Shown piece after piece: positions 1 to 10,740 of a DNA stretch of 64,000 nt. The notes under the pieces were generated by a model. It had not been told where the DNA came from and did not search any database. It was given only the letters and a program-made list of their open reading frames with translations. The stretch is from Pseudoalteromonas sp. 3D05 (GTDB lineage Bacteria; Pseudomonadota; Gammaproteobacteria; Enterobacterales; Alteromonadaceae), in contig NZ_PDUS01000001.1 in assembly GCF_002723455.1 (NCBI RefSeq), positions 6,991 to 70,990 on the forward strand, given 5' to 3'. Numbering within the stretch: position 1 is the first letter of the stretch; every line of letters starts with the position of its first letter. A program made the translations under genes and the position numbers.

Positions 1-200
1 GCTTGCGCGTCCTGCTCACGCCCCTTACCATCACCCATGTAGGCAACAAAGAGTAAACCGCCCCTAGGCAGAACCCAAAGAGCAGCGCCTGTTTTGCATT
101 GATGCTGTGTTAATGATTTTAACATTAGAATCATTATTGCTTGCAATCAATGCCTTGCTTAAACCGCTTTTAATGCTAACTGAAACTTAAACCTTGGCAC
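1..200. repeat. MITE-like repeat, copy A (partial, mosaic)
   Basis: Positions 1-115 resemble the middle of the repeat at 63450-63759, including the short inverted repeat around CCATGTAGG and the cccctaggcagaaccc segment. Positions about 100-175 instead resemble the right half of a different repeat at 46609-46872 (shared attttaaca...cttgcaatcaatgccttgc). The copy is cut by the window edge and looks like a mosaic of two families. The rest of 200-335 is the upstream region of the uridine phosphorylase gene, where I see no further gene. Confidence 0.6.
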
Positions 201-335
201 TGTTTGAATATAAACGGACATCCGTCCTGTACTTCGCTACTCTTAATCGTAATGATGATAGATTGACAACAATTCCTTATAAACTTAGCGTTGTTAAGCG
301 TTAATTATAAAAAGTAATGATAAGGCAGCACCACT

Positions 336-1091
336 ATGGAAAAGGTATTTCACTTAGGACTCACTCGCGATGATTTGCAAGGCGCAACTTTAGCAATTGT
401 ACCAGGCGATCCCGATCGCTCTGCTCGTATCTCTGAACATTTAGAAAACCCTCGTTGCCTTGTTCGCACCCGAGAGTTCCATGCGTATTTAGGCACACTC
501 AGTGGTCAATCAGTGGTTATTTGTTCAACAGGTATTGGTGGGCCATCTACCTCTATCGCTGTAGAAGAGCTTGCTCAACTTGGTATAACGACATTTTTAA
601 GAATTGGTACTACAGGTGCAATTCAGCCTCATATTAATGAAGGCGATATTTTAATAAGCCAAGCATCCGTTCGTCTAGATGGCGCTAGCCAGCACTTTGC
701 TCCACTTAACTACCCTGCTGTATCTGATTTTTTTGCTACGCAAGCAATGGTAACGGCATGTAATAATTTGGGCATTGATTTTCACATTGGTATCACCGCA
801 TCAAGCGATACGTTCTACCCAGGTCAAGAGCGTTACGACACCTATTCAGGCTACGTACCAAAAGCATTCCAAGGCAGTTGTGAAGAATGGCAGAAGCTCG
901 GCGTAATGAATTACGAGATGGAATCTGCCACATTATTTACAATGTGTGCAGCATTAGGGCTTAAAGCGGCGTGCGTTGCGGGTGTGTTAGTAAACCGTAC
1001 TCGTCAAGAAATACCAAATGTAGACCACGGCGAGATTGAGAGAAAATCGGTTGCCGTGGTACTTGAAGCTGCGAAAGTACTACTAAATTAA
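336..1091 (+). CDS. udp: Uridine phosphorylase
   Basis: The 251-residue product is a nucleoside phosphorylase that splits uridine with phosphate into uracil and ribose-1-phosphate in pyrimidine salvage. It has the expected length, the N-terminal phosphate-binding segment IVPGDPDR (about residues 21-28), the RIGTTGAIQ block (about 89-97) and the [12 protein letters not shown] block (about 191-202) with the ribose-binding Met-Glu pair. The stop codon abuts the stop of the convergent cytidine deaminase gene, so two pyrimidine-salvage genes meet tail to tail. No regulator site was identified with confidence upstream. Confidence 0.95.
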   Translation: MEKVFHLGLTRDDLQGATLAIVPGDPDRSARISEHLENPRCLVRTREFHAYLGTLSGQSVVICSTGIGGPSTSIAVEELAQLGITTFLRIGTTGAIQPHINEGDILISQASVRLDGASQHFAPLNYPAVSDFFATQAMVTACNNLGIDFHIGITASSDTFYPGQERYDTYSGYVPKAFQGSCEEWQKLGVMNYEMESATLFTMCAALGLKAACVAGVLVNRTRQEIPNVDHGEIERKSVAVVLEAAKVLLN

Positions 1092-2021
1092 TTAGTCGAC
1101 TAACTCAATACTATACGCATTCATTGCTGGTAAGTTAGCATAGCTTGCCAGCACAGCCTCACTGACTTGCTGCTGATTTTCAACACCTTTGGTCTGTAAT
1201 AACTCTATCTTTTGTATTGTTTGGGCATCCATGTGTAAACCAGCTAAATACAACTGACTAATTGCGCTTTGCAGTGGCGCAAGGCTTGGACTATAAGCGG
1301 CATTTTCAGCGTAACGACCATAAAAACTGCCCTGCTCAAACGTGGTAATTTTTACTGCGCTGAAATTTTTTGTATAAGGCACATACGCATTTAATGCGGC
1401 ATCGATTAAGCTGCCACATACCCCATCTTGACCGACTACACTTTGTGTAATTGGAGCGGGGTTAAATAAGCTGTACTCATTACCCAGATCAGTGGGCCCA
1501 AACGCAGCTGGTAATAACTCATTGAGTTTATAATCTTGGTTTGGTAGCAAAATATCAAAGGTACTGGCATCTGCAAGTTCATTCATAAACTGACGACAAT
1601 AACCGCACGGCGCATCACTGATTGCTATTTTAACAATCGATTTAGCCCCATTAAGCCATGCATTATTAATCGCTGATTGCTCAGCATGCACCACTAAACT
1701 CAATGGTTGATTTGTAAACTCTACATTGGCGCCAAAATAAAAGTTTACCTGCTTATTCTCATCAAGGCCAAGTACAACTGCCCCGACAAAAAAGTGTGAC
1801 ACAGGTGCTACTGCAAACAAAGATGCTATTGGCAAACACGCTTTTAGCAACTGCTCTTGGGTAAGTGAATACTCACTACATAGATTATTTATATCATCGG
1901 TAGTCAGCCTACCTCTTTGTAATTTTACTTGATTGAACAACGCATCGCGCTTTGGTTCATCAAATAGATGCGTTTGCCCTGTTATTGAATTTATAGGCGA
2001 AGAAGATGTTGATGGAATCAT
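1092..2021 (-). CDS. cdd: Cytidine deaminase
   Basis: The product deaminates cytidine and deoxycytidine to uridine and deoxyuridine, feeding the neighbouring uridine phosphorylase. In the numbering of the longest frame, zinc-site motifs HAEQ (about residue 114) and PCGYC (about 140-144) are both intact, and the length of about 309 residues fits the two-domain dimeric enzyme of enterobacteria (294 in E. coli). I chose the ATG at 2021; an in-frame GTG at 2027 is the alternative. The N terminus is a little longer than usual. Convergent with udp, with no spacing between the stop codons. Confidence 0.93.
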   Translation of the reverse strand: MIPSTSSSPINSITGQTHLFDEPKRDALFNQVKLQRGRLTTDDINNLCSEYSLTQEQLLKACLPIASLFAVAPVSHFFVGAVVLGLDENKQVNFYFGANVEFTNQPLSLVVHAEQSAINNAWLNGAKSIVKIAISDAPCGYCRQFMNELADASTFDILLPNQDYKLNELLPAAFGPTDLGNEYSLFNPAPITQSVVGQDGVCGSLIDAALNAYVPYTKNFSAVKITTFEQGSFYGRYAENAAYSPSLAPLQSAISQLYLAGLHMDAQTIQKIELLQTKGVENQQQVSEAVLASYANLPAMNAYSIELVD

Positions 2022-2070
2022 AAACACATTTTACTTATCTAATGGCTTCACAGTGTAAAATGTCCAGTCG

Positions 2071-2448
2071 CTAATTACCAGATTGATTTTCAAGCCATGT
2101 CTTCGCACTTCTAAAACATTCAAAGTTTTCAGCAGTGATTTCAAACCGTTTCGCTTTTTGTAAAAACAAATCGTGCATAAATCCATCAAAGCTAACAACT
2201 CTTGCCACAGTGCAATGTTTTAACCAATTGGAAATAACAGGCATAATATTTAATAAATCGCTCGCAGGAAAATTATGCGTTACCTCAGATACATCAACAA
2301 GTAACTTGTTGCTCCCGTACATAGCAACATGTTGTTGCGCTATTTGATAAAAATTAATCACATCCTGTGCTGACGCAGTCCCTCGCAATGTCATCATAAT
2401 TAATGATGTTGATGCATCAAATGTGATGCATGTTGAGATATTTGACAT
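2071..2448 (-). CDS. SpoIIAA/STAS-like small protein
   Basis: This 125-residue soluble protein has no signal peptide or membrane segment. The pattern of an N-terminal beta hairpin, the strand LLVDVSEV followed by a helix, then ARVVSFDGF and a C-terminal helix ending FRSAKTWLEN resembles SpoIIAA-like/STAS-fold proteins found singly in marine gammaproteobacteria. These are usually of unknown role; a serine phosphorylated in anti-sigma antagonists cannot be assigned here. It lies upstream of cdd in the same direction with a gap of about 50 bases, so it could share a transcript. Confidence 0.6.
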   Translation of the reverse strand: MSNISTCITFDASTSLIMMTLRGTASAQDVINFYQIAQQHVAMYGSNKLLVDVSEVTHNFPASDLLNIMPVISNWLKHCTVARVVSFDGFMHDLFLQKAKRFEITAENFECFRSAKTWLENQSGN

Positions 2449-2700
2449 TTACGGCTCGGTCGAATTAAAACAGGTTAAGCTAAATAAGAAAAACTCTTAT
2501 TCAACAAAAGGCGTGGTATTGTAGTTTTTTATTAGTTTTAGTCAAGAGATATCATACCAACAGGTCAGACCAGGGCTTTAAAACATAAAAAAGTACTAAT
2601 TTTCTTAAGCGAAATTGAGAATATTCTGAGGTTTACCACGTCCTATACACTTTATAATGAATCCAACTTTATTAAGGATTGGTGTAAACGGTACTATTTT

Positions 2701-4752
2701 ATGCGAAAAATTGTGTTTCTGTTTACCCTGTTGCTTTGCCTTTCCCCCGCAATTGCCACCCCATTAGATAATAACGAGTTTGAGAAATTACGTAATGAAA
2801 TTCGTGACAACTATGCACAGAGCCCTCATACCGCACTGGCGAGCTTAAAAGATCAATTATCCAGTGACGATTTTACGCCTGATCAGCGGTTAGTTTTACT
2901 TAATTACAAAGCCTGGTTTCAACTCGAGGCCAAACAGTTCTCAAACGCCATGAAAACACTTGTTACCTACAAGCATTTGGCAGAGAAATCGACTAAACAA
3001 GGCTTGATGTATGGTTACTACAACATTTTAGCGGGCGTATATATTAAGCTTAACCTTCATGCACTTGCTCTTGAGCACCTTGCAGAAGCATTAAAATATT
3101 CCGCGCTTTTAAACGACGATATTAAAAATCAAACACTGAGTAACATTGGAGAAGTTTACTTTGCACTAAACATGCTAGATGAAGCCGAGCAAACTTTTAG
3201 ACGCTATATTGATTATTTAGATAAAGCAAACAAGCCGCTGGACACGGTTATTGCAACTGTGAACTTAGCCAAAACCTTAATTGCTAAACAGCAATACAGT
3301 GAAGCAAATACATTGCTCACCGATATTGTTAAAGTGATAGAGCTGCATCAGTTTCATTATCTATTAGCTGAATATTACTTACTTATGGCTCAGATCCAAC
3401 ATGCTGAACAACACTATTCTCTTGCCTTAACTTTGATTAATCAATCCTTAGCAATTTTTACTGAGCAAAACTTGATTATTGATCAACATAAAGCACGCTT
3501 TGAATTAGCAAAAATTTATGCGGCTATGGGTGATAATGAACGCGCTTCACTCGCGCTGTCACAGATCACCAATGATGATACGCGTAACGATGACTTATTG
3601 TTTATTGCAAACGTTTACGAATTTGAATCGCAACTCTTTGAAGCATCAGGGCTGAATAAGCTTGCTATCGCGTCATTTAAAAAACATAGTGCCGCTGAAA
3701 AAGAACTAATCAAACGCCAAGCAGATGTAAATCTTGCTAAAGCACTCGCCGAAGCAGAAACAAATGAAAAAGAAATGCAAATAGCCGAACTCACGCGCGA
3801 AAAACAATTAAAAACCCAAAGAGCAACTGCCTTCAAAAATTTAGCTCTGAGTGTGGCAATATCACTAGTGATTATTTGTATTGGGTCTATTTTTGCGATC
3901 TCCAACATCCTCAAACGTAAACAGCACTTAAGCAATACCTTAATTAAATTAGAAAAAACGCAAACAAATTTAATTGAAGCACAAAAAATAGCTTCGCTAA
4001 CGGTGCTTGTGTCAGGCATGGCGCATCAACTTAATACACCAATTGGTACAGCCACCACCGCAATTACCTACATTGCAGAAAATCTACAACAACTCGAGCA
4101 TAAATTTAAAAGTAAAACTTTGAGCGCCACCGACTTTCATCAATTCATAGTAAATGCTGTTGAAGCCCAACAATTAGTCATCAACAATATTAGCCGGGTT
4201 GCAGATATGATTGAACAATTTAAAGCGCTTAATGTTGCTAATTCAACTGATAAACCAATGAAGTCATTTGAGCTCAAGCAGTTTATAAATAAGCGGCTTG
4301 AAACATTAAAAGACTACTTCATTATTGAAATTGGTTACCAAGTTACGGGAGACGAGGTAACAGTCACGTCATCGCCTTCAGTTATTGGTGATGTGCTTAA
4401 AACATTACTTATTAACGCATATGAACACGGTTTCAAAAACGTCGACAACGCACTTATTGCAGTACATATTAAGCAGGAGCGCTATAGCGTTATTATCACG
4501 TTTACAGACAATGGCAGTGGGATTGATAATTCAATAATACATGACATTTTCACGCCATTTTATTCCTCTAACTTAGGGGGAAACCACCTAGGTCTTGGCT
4601 TGAATGTCGTATTTAATGCAGTTAAATATCAATTATTTGGAAATATAAGCGCCGTCCCCTGTCAGTACGGCGCATGTTTTAGAATAGACCTACCTATTGA
4701 TGCCCAATTGTCTGCAAAAGAGCACACAAAAGCTCATCAAAGTCTGTACTAA
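2701..4752 (+). CDS. TPR-containing sensor histidine kinase
   Basis: The 683-residue membrane kinase starts with a signal peptide (about residues 1-20) and a periplasmic helical region of TPR-like repeats (about 50-330). A coiled coil (about 330-380) and one membrane segment (about 382-402, IAISLVIICIGSIF in part) follow, then a HisKA-like helix with the candidate phospho-acceptor His442 in MAHQLNTP and a HATPase domain with DNGSGID and GLGLNVV boxes. No receiver domain or response regulator gene is adjacent, so its partner is unknown. The HQLNTP context resembles kinases that act with stand-alone regulators. The gene is convergent with ppc, with adjacent ends. Confidence 0.85.
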   Translation: MRKIVFLFTLLLCLSPAIATPLDNNEFEKLRNEIRDNYAQSPHTALASLKDQLSSDDFTPDQRLVLLNYKAWFQLEAKQFSNAMKTLVTYKHLAEKSTKQGLMYGYYNILAGVYIKLNLHALALEHLAEALKYSALLNDDIKNQTLSNIGEVYFALNMLDEAEQTFRRYIDYLDKANKPLDTVIATVNLAKTLIAKQQYSEANTLLTDIVKVIELHQFHYLLAEYYLLMAQIQHAEQHYSLALTLINQSLAIFTEQNLIIDQHKARFELAKIYAAMGDNERASLALSQITNDDTRNDDLLFIANVYEFESQLFEASGLNKLAIASFKKHSAAEKELIKRQADVNLAKALAEAETNEKEMQIAELTREKQLKTQRATAFKNLALSVAISLVIICIGSIFAISNILKRKQHLSNTLIKLEKTQTNLIEAQKIASLTVLVSGMAHQLNTPIGTATTAITYIAENLQQLEHKFKSKTLSATDFHQFIVNAVEAQQLVINNISRVADMIEQFKALNVANSTDKPMKSFELKQFINKRLETLKDYFIIEIGYQVTGDEVTVTSSPSVIGDVLKTLLINAYEHGFKNVDNALIAVHIKQERYSVIITFTDNGSGIDNSIIHDIFTPFYSSNLGGNHLGLGLNVVFNAVKYQLFGNISAVPCQYGACFRIDLPIDAQLSAKEHTKAHQSLY

Positions 4753-7398
4753 TTAGCCAGTATTACGCATGCCTGCGGCAATGCCCGTCATGGTAATCAT
4801 TAAAGCATTATCAATGTCTTTAGAGCCTCCTTCTTCGGCTTCACGAGAACGCTTTAAAAGTTCAACTTGCAGAACATTAAGTGGGTCCGTGTAAGGGTTA
4901 CGAAGGCCAATTGATTCTTTAATCCAAGGCTGCCCTGCAAGCAGTGTGTGCTGCGGACTGAGCGATTGAACCAGCGCTATCGCCTCTTTAAGTTCGTTAC
5001 GTAACTGCGTGCCTAACGGTTTATATTGAGCTTCAACAAGCGCATCGTCGTAATGAGCACTGAGCCAACTATCAGCTTTACTAAACACCATTTCGAGCAT
5101 CTCTAAGCGTGCTCTAAAAAACGGCCACTGTTGACTCATTTCATTGAGTGTATCAACACCATACTTTTCAAGTGCCGCTTGTAAACCTGTTAATGCACCA
5201 AGCCATGCAGGCAACATTAAACGATTTTGGCTCCATGCAAAAATCCATGGAATGGCGCGTAAGCTTTCAACACCACCGTTTGGATTACGTTTAGCAGGGC
5301 GCGAGCCAAGAGGTAGCTTACCCAATTCTTGCTCTGGTGTTGCCATTCTAAAGTAAGGAACAAAGTTTTCATCAAAGCGCACCACATTACGATAATGCTC
5401 ACATGATTTTTCACTGATCAGCGCCATCACATCACGCCATATATCTTTTGGCTCTGGAGGCGGTAATAAGTTACTTTCAAGCACAGCACCTGCATAAATA
5501 TTGAGACTTTCAAGCGCAACATTAGGTAAACCAAATTTAAAGCGGATCATTTCTCCCTGTTCCGTAACCCGTAATCCCCCTTTCAACGACCCTGGTGGCT
5601 GTGAGCGCAGTGCTTGTGCAGCGGGTGCCCCACCACGACCCACAGTACCGCCGCGGCCATGAAATAAGACTAATTCTATGTCGCGCTCTTTAGCTAAGTG
5701 TACAAGCTTGTCCATTGCCTCATATTGCGCCCAACCGGCGGCCATCATTCCTGCATCTTTTGCAGAGTCTGAATAACCAATCATGACATTTTGTACACCG
5801 TCTGCTTGACCACGATACCAAGTATTATCAAGTAATTGGGTGATGACATTATGCCCTGCATTTAAATCATCAAGCGTTTCAAATAACGGTGCAACTGGGA
5901 GCTTAAAGCGACAACCGCTTTCTTTTAGTAACAACTGTACAGCCAGAACATCAGATGCTGTGCGTGCCATTGAAATAACGTACAAACCGAACGTTGACGC
6001 ATCCTGTTTCGCGATCACATCAAATGTGTCGAGCACTTCCTGCACATCGGAGCTCGGCTGCCAATGCTTTGGTATAAGTGGACGGCGAGAGTTAAGCTCT
6101 GCAAGTAAAAACGCTTGCTTATCTTCTTCTTGCCATTGGTTGTAATCCCCTAGCCCTAGATAACGAGTCAACTCTGAAAACACATCAGCATGACGCGAAG
6201 AATCTTGACGAACATCAAGTTTAGCTAAACGAATACCAAAACTATTGATGCGATGAAGCACATCAAGCAAAAGGCCATCTGCTACAACACTCATATTTGT
6301 TTTTAATAATGAGCGATAGCAGACCTCAAGCGGCTGCTTGATTTGATTAATATGCGTGACAATGTCTTGTGCATCAGAGCGCTTATTCATTATTTTAGCG
6401 CCAAGGTGCGCGACAGTTTCGCTTACTTGTGCTTTTAGCGTTTTTAACACAGCGCGGTACGGTTCGAAGTCTTGCCCTGCTAGTTTGACTAGCTCATCAC
6501 TGGCTTGTGACATCGAAAGTTCTGTACTGAGCGTATCAATATCTCGGCTGTACAAATCAAGCGCCATCCATCGACCATGATCAAGCACTTGTTGTGTCAC
6601 TTGTGACGTTACAAACGGGTTTCCATCTCTGTCCCCGCCCATCCACGAAGTAAACTCAAGCGGGCTGTAATCATTTGGTAATTCTAAATCAAGGTGTTCT
6701 TTAACCTCTTTGCTAAAATCTCTTAAAAAACGCGGTACCGCATGCCATAGGCTATTTTCAATTACCGCGAAGCCCCATTTAGCTTCATCAATTGGTGTAG
6801 GCCTTGAGCGGCGAATATCATCGGTATGCCATGCTTGGCTTATCAACTGCGCAATGCGATTTAAAATGTTTTCGCGCTCGTAAGGCAGGTTATCGGTGCG
6901 TTCAAGTGAAGCAAGGCACTCGCTCAACTCAACATGTTTATTGATAATTGTCCGGCGGGTCACCTCAGTGGGGTGCGCCGTTAAAACTAAATTAATGTGC
7001 AGCTTAGATAAGCTTTCGGCAATTTCATTCGGGTTCAATTTACCTTGCACAGCCTGACTCGATAACGCTTTTAGGGTTTGCGTAAGGGGGCTAAGCTGGC
7101 AAAAACCAACATCATTAAAACGTGAAATAGTGTGAAATTGTTCCGCAACGTTAGCCAAATTTAAAAAGTGATTAAATGCACGTGCGACAGGTAAAAGTTC
7201 TTCATCTGTTAACGCATGCAATACATCAATTAAGGCTTGGCGATCTTGCTCGTTACCTGTGCGTGATGATTTAGCCAAAGCACGAATTTCTTCTACCTTG
7301 TCTAAAATCGCTTGTCCTTGGGTGTCTTTAATTGTTTGGCCCAGTAATTGACCTAGTAAGTTGACGTTCCCACGCAAGGCGGCATATTGTTCACTCAT
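4753..7398 (-). CDS. ppc: Phosphoenolpyruvate carboxylase
   Basis: The 881-residue enzyme carboxylates PEP to oxaloacetate, replenishing the TCA cycle. It is full length (E. coli 883) and keeps the first catalytic histidine block [13 protein letters not shown] (His142), the glycine-rich [14 protein letters not shown] loop, the SQPPGS segment and the conserved C-terminal MRNTG. The ATG has a GGAG ribosome site about 8 bases upstream. It appears to be a single-gene unit, convergent with the histidine kinase gene. Confidence 0.98.
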   Translation of the reverse strand: MSEQYAALRGNVNLLGQLLGQTIKDTQGQAILDKVEEIRALAKSSRTGNEQDRQALIDVLHALTDEELLPVARAFNHFLNLANVAEQFHTISRFNDVGFCQLSPLTQTLKALSSQAVQGKLNPNEIAESLSKLHINLVLTAHPTEVTRRTIINKHVELSECLASLERTDNLPYERENILNRIAQLISQAWHTDDIRRSRPTPIDEAKWGFAVIENSLWHAVPRFLRDFSKEVKEHLDLELPNDYSPLEFTSWMGGDRDGNPFVTSQVTQQVLDHGRWMALDLYSRDIDTLSTELSMSQASDELVKLAGQDFEPYRAVLKTLKAQVSETVAHLGAKIMNKRSDAQDIVTHINQIKQPLEVCYRSLLKTNMSVVADGLLLDVLHRINSFGIRLAKLDVRQDSSRHADVFSELTRYLGLGDYNQWQEEDKQAFLLAELNSRRPLIPKHWQPSSDVQEVLDTFDVIAKQDASTFGLYVISMARTASDVLAVQLLLKESGCRFKLPVAPLFETLDDLNAGHNVITQLLDNTWYRGQADGVQNVMIGYSDSAKDAGMMAAGWAQYEAMDKLVHLAKERDIELVLFHGRGGTVGRGGAPAAQALRSQPPGSLKGGLRVTEQGEMIRFKFGLPNVALESLNIYAGAVLESNLLPPPEPKDIWRDVMALISEKSCEHYRNVVRFDENFVPYFRMATPEQELGKLPLGSRPAKRNPNGGVESLRAIPWIFAWSQNRLMLPAWLGALTGLQAALEKYGVDTLNEMSQQWPFFRARLEMLEMVFSKADSWLSAHYDDALVEAQYKPLGTQLRNELKEAIALVQSLSPQHTLLAGQPWIKESIGLRNPYTDPLNVLQVELLKRSREAEEGGSKDIDNALMITMTGIAAGMRNTG

Positions 7399-7616
7399 TC
7401 CAAATACTCCATTGTTGATGATTCGACCCTGAGGGTACTAATTATAAACTTAACCGGACTTTAAACCGTGGAGTGAGAGTAGAAACAAAAGTCGGTATAA
7501 GCTTATATTTTTATTCTGTGCCTCTATTAATATCATTCAAACGAGCAATTGAATAGATCCAAAGCATATTCTATTTCGTAACATAAAATAACGTACCGTC
7601 AATTTTTTTGTTGCTT

Positions 7617-7982
7617 ATGATCATATTTTACGATGGCAATTGCCCTTTATGTGCCAAAGAGATGCAATCACTCAAACGCGCTGATAAAGAGAATAAAATT
7701 ACGCTCGAAGATATTAATAAAGATGATTTTGAACAACGCTTTGAAAATATAAAACGCTCAGATGCAATGGGTTATCTTCATGGTCAACGTGAAAACGGTG
7801 AAATGATTTATGGTTTAGATGTGACGTTCGCAGCTTGGCAGGCTGTCGGAAAACATTCTTGGTTAAAAATATTACAGCTACCCGTTATTCGCTCTTTCGC
7901 TGATGCCGGTTACTGGGTATTTGCAAAGTACCGGGTACAAATATCGTCTTTAGTGTGTAGAACAAGTTGCAGGATAAAATAA
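7617..7982 (+). CDS. DCC-family (DUF393) thiol-disulfide oxidoreductase-like protein
   Basis: The 121-residue protein opens with IIFYDGNCPLC, the DxxCxxC signature that defines the DCC family, a thioredoxin-like fold of poorly known function. A TTG nine bases upstream is possible, but the ATG at 7617 starts at the usual place for the family. The stop overlaps the ATG of the following SDR gene (TAATG), so translation is probably coupled, and the flavin reductase gene follows. A second, divergent DCC gene lies at 48869-49285. Confidence 0.82.
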   Translation: MIIFYDGNCPLCAKEMQSLKRADKENKITLEDINKDDFEQRFENIKRSDAMGYLHGQRENGEMIYGLDVTFAAWQAVGKHSWLKILQLPVIRSFADAGYWVFAKYRVQISSLVCRTSCRIK

Positions 7983-8713
7983 TGAACCCAGTGTATATAT
8001 TATTTGGCTCAAGTAGTGGTATTGCTAAGGCGTACATCAGCGAAATTTATCGCAGCAATCCAGATGCAAAGATCATTTGCGTTAGCCGAAGCTCAATTAA
8101 AAGTGACGATAGCCAAAAGACAGAACATTTTATCACGGACTACTCAAAACAAAGCTTATCTGAATTAACAAATAGACTTAAAAGCAGAGAAATGGTGCCT
8201 CATCAAGTGGTTATTTTTAACGGCCAACTGCATTATGGCGATGTCATGCCTGAAAAAAAACTAGAGGAACTAGACGCGTCGTATTTCAATTCACTTATTG
8301 ATTCCAACACATTAACACCCATACTTTGCCTGCAGGCCATTGCGCCCTTATTAACTCACAAAACGCCGTGTACGATTACCGCATTAAGCGCAAGAGTAGG
8401 CAGTATTTCTGACAACGGACTGGGTGGTTGGTACAGCTACCGAGCCTCTAAAGCGGCGTTAAATATGTTATTTAGCACTGCTGCTATAGAACTTAAACGT
8501 CGTGCAAAACAAACACGTTTAGTTTTGTTTCATCCTGGTACAACAGATACACATTTATCAAAACCATTTCAAAGAAACGTTCCTGAAGGAAAGCTATTTA
8601 CAACAGAGTTTGTTGCTTCTCAACTCTTTATGCTACTACAGCACCCAGAAACACTCACCGAGATTGGCAAACCTGCTTACATTGACTGGCAAGGTCAACC
8701 TATTAACTGGTAA
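7982..8713 (+). CDS. Short-chain dehydrogenase/reductase
   Basis: The 243-residue Rossmann-fold protein has the SDR plan: an N-terminal YILFGSSSGIAKAYI cofactor motif in place of TGxxxGxG, a catalytic serine region (ALSARVGS), and the YSYRASKAALNM block supplying Tyr and Lys. It resembles the C-factor/YgfF-type SDRs with unknown substrates. The start at 7982 overlaps the stop of the preceding gene and has an AGGAT ribosome site; a longer frame beginning at 7967 is less likely. It is the second gene of a probable three-gene operon. Confidence 0.85.
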   Translation: MNPVYILFGSSSGIAKAYISEIYRSNPDAKIICVSRSSIKSDDSQKTEHFITDYSKQSLSELTNRLKSREMVPHQVVIFNGQLHYGDVMPEKKLEELDASYFNSLIDSNTLTPILCLQAIAPLLTHKTPCTITALSARVGSISDNGLGGWYSYRASKAALNMLFSTAAIELKRRAKQTRLVLFHPGTTDTHLSKPFQRNVPEGKLFTTEFVASQLFMLLQHPETLTEIGKPAYIDWQGQPINW

Positions 8714-8722
8714 GGATCCACT

Positions 8723-9343
8723 ATGCATATAACTAAAGCCGAAATTAATAACTTTGAAAAACATTACCGCACTCATTTGATTAATTCTTTATCGGGTTAC
8801 AAAAGCGCTAACCTTATTGGTACACAAGATAGCAATGGCAACACTAATCTTGCTATTGTAAGTTCAGTGATCCACTTAGGTGCACACCCTCCACTGGTAG
8901 GTATGATCATGCGCCCGCACAGTGTTCCTCGCCATACGTTTGAAAATATACTTGAAACGGGTGTGTTTACTATCAATCAAGTAAACAGCAATATTGTAGA
9001 GCAAGCCCATCAAACATCAGCACGGTATGACAAAGATGAATCTGAGTTTACCGCGACTGGGCTTACTCCTCAGTACTTGGCTGATTTTAAGGCGCCATTT
9101 GTAGAGCAAAGTCGACTAAAATACGCAGTTAAATTTGTAGAAAACCATCACCTGAAAGTAAATGGTACCGAATTAGTGATCGGTGAAATTATGGATATAC
9201 ACGTTGACGACGTTGCTGTGATGGATGATGGTTTTCTAGACCTTGAAACCATCAATACAGTTGCAATAAGTGGACTAGATAGTTACCACAAAACCCGTCA
9301 TTTAATGCGTTTGCCATACGCTAAAAAGCCAGAAAACGAGTAA
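8723..9343 (+). CDS. Flavin reductase-like domain protein
   Basis: The 206-residue protein resembles flavin reductase-like FMN-binding split-barrel proteins: an N-terminal segment NLIGTQDSNGNTNLAIVSSV, then PPLVGMIMRPHSVPRHTFENI, where FMN-phosphate contacts normally lie. A role in reducing or binding FMN is inferred from the family, and the partner is unknown. It follows the SDR gene by nine bases with an AAGGAT ribosome site, making an oxidoreductase operon with the DCC protein. Confidence 0.82.
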   Translation: MHITKAEINNFEKHYRTHLINSLSGYKSANLIGTQDSNGNTNLAIVSSVIHLGAHPPLVGMIMRPHSVPRHTFENILETGVFTINQVNSNIVEQAHQTSARYDKDESEFTATGLTPQYLADFKAPFVEQSRLKYAVKFVENHHLKVNGTELVIGEIMDIHVDDVAVMDDGFLDLETINTVAISGLDSYHKTRHLMRLPYAKKPENE

Positions 9344-9391
9344 CTCAAGCTTCCCTAGCGGGGTGTCTGGAGATGTATTCCGGCCCCCCTT

Positions 9392-9787
9392 TTAGATTAA
9401 GTAACTAGCTAAAATTAACACACAACCCGCTAACAACCATGATAGAGCAAAACCATGCCACATATAGATATTGCTATACACATTGAGTGGGTTATTGGTA
9501 TCGACTAATATGGTGCACGGTTTTTCTTGCTTAAATCGTAAGAAAAGCGATTCACTGTAATCCACCATCACGCTATAAATATGACCTTCAAACCAAAAAC
9601 TCACCATCATGGTTTGTTGCTGCGCCAGCTCTAATGATGCAATGCGGTTATTAACCGCGACAGTGATATTATCAATCTCACATACTCGCCAATGATGCTT
9701 ACTCACTTTGCTCTTGAACCAACGTAACAAGGGTAAAAGGCCGGCACACATAAAACATATACCTAAAATTAATAACACACTGCTCAT
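9392..9787 (-). CDS. DUF3592-like membrane protein
   Basis: The protein of about 131 residues has hydrophobic segments at both ends (LLILGICFMCAGLLPLL and WLLAGCVLILASYLI) around a beta-rich soluble stretch that ends in LVDTNNPLNVYS, typical of DUF3592 proteins. Function is unknown. The ATG at 9787 begins just after the stop of the reductase gene; the longer frame to 9820 would overlap that gene. It is probably the last gene of the trans-3-hydroxyproline operon, though its connection to that pathway is unclear. Confidence 0.65.
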   Translation of the reverse strand: MSSVLLILGICFMCAGLLPLLRWFKSKVSKHHWRVCEIDNITVAVNNRIASLELAQQQTMMVSFWFEGHIYSVMVDYSESLFLRFKQEKPCTILVDTNNPLNVYSNIYMWHGFALSWLLAGCVLILASYLI

Positions 9788-9794
9788 TCTTTTT

Positions 9795-10739
9795 TTAACC
9801 TTGAAGAGATTGATATACATGGTTAGCGGCTATTAAATCACTCAACGCTGTGCCTACTGATTTAAATAACGTGATATCCATTTCGTTAACGCGTGCATAG
9901 TTGTTTTCTTGTGCTAACTGATCAAGCTCAGCACACACATCTTGTTCGCTAAACACCCCTTCTTTAATCGGAATTAAAAGCTCTCCGGCTTCAGCTAACA
10001 CATTAGCGCGGCTGTCGACATACACTTGACTGCGACTTATCGTTACGCTGTCGCATTCGCGAGCGTCACAGTTATGATTGCCAATTAAATCAACATGCGT
10101 TCCTTCCCTTAGCCAATTTCCATCAAACAAAGGCGCTGATGCACCCGTTGCACAACTTATAATGTCGGCACTGTAAATTGTTGCCTCATTGCTTTGACCA
10201 ATAACAAACTCAACATCTTCAAATATGTTTTGTAGACGTGCTTGCAAAGCCGTCACTTTTTGCAGGTTACGCGCAATTAAAGTTACACGCTTAATACTTC
10301 TAACCGTAAGGTGAGCGCGTATCATATACTCAGCTAAATTACCGCTACCGTAAAATACTAAATGGCCACTGTCTTCTCGCGAAAGATAGCGACTCGCCAA
10401 AGCTGATACAGCCGCGGTTCGCCATAACGTTATACGCGTGCCATCAACTAATGCTAACGGCTCTCCATGCTGACGTGAAAACAGCATAATTTTAGAGTAC
10501 AAAGATTCATACCCTGATTGAGCATTATTCGGAAAATACGTAAACGCTTTTACCCCAATTACTTGCTCATTCCAGGCTGGTAAAACCGCAAACGCATCGT
10601 GGTTATCATTACTCTCATCTAACGGGTACACGTTACGCTTTGGCATACTAAAATCGTGTGCAAACCCAGTTTGCATCGCACTTAATAGCGTCTCGAAATT
10701 GAGTGCATTATCTATTTGTGTTTTATCGATAATTTGCAT
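9795..10739 (-). CDS. lhpI: 1-pyrroline-2-carboxylate reductase (ornithine cyclodeaminase/mu-crystallin family)
   Basis: The protein of about 314 residues belongs to the ornithine cyclodeaminase/mu-crystallin family. It has the substrate-binding block TRITLWRTAAVSALAS and the nucleotide-binding stretch LVFYGSGNLAEYMIRA. In this context it most likely reduces pyrroline-2-carboxylate, formed by the adjacent dehydratase, to L-proline with NAD(P)H. A start at 10739 directly follows the stop of the peptidase gene (TAATATG); a start at 10772 would overlap it. True ornithine cyclodeaminase activity is a less likely alternative. Confidence 0.8.
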   Translation of the reverse strand: MQIIDKTQIDNALNFETLLSAMQTGFAHDFSMPKRNVYPLDESNDNHDAFAVLPAWNEQVIGVKAFTYFPNNAQSGYESLYSKIMLFSRQHGEPLALVDGTRITLWRTAAVSALASRYLSREDSGHLVFYGSGNLAEYMIRAHLTVRSIKRVTLIARNLQKVTALQARLQNIFEDVEFVIGQSNEATIYSADIISCATGASAPLFDGNWLREGTHVDLIGNHNCDARECDSVTISRSQVYVDSRANVLAEAGELLIPIKEGVFSEQDVCAELDQLAQENNYARVNEMDITLFKSVGTALSDLIAANHVYQSLQG

Positions 10740-10740
10740 A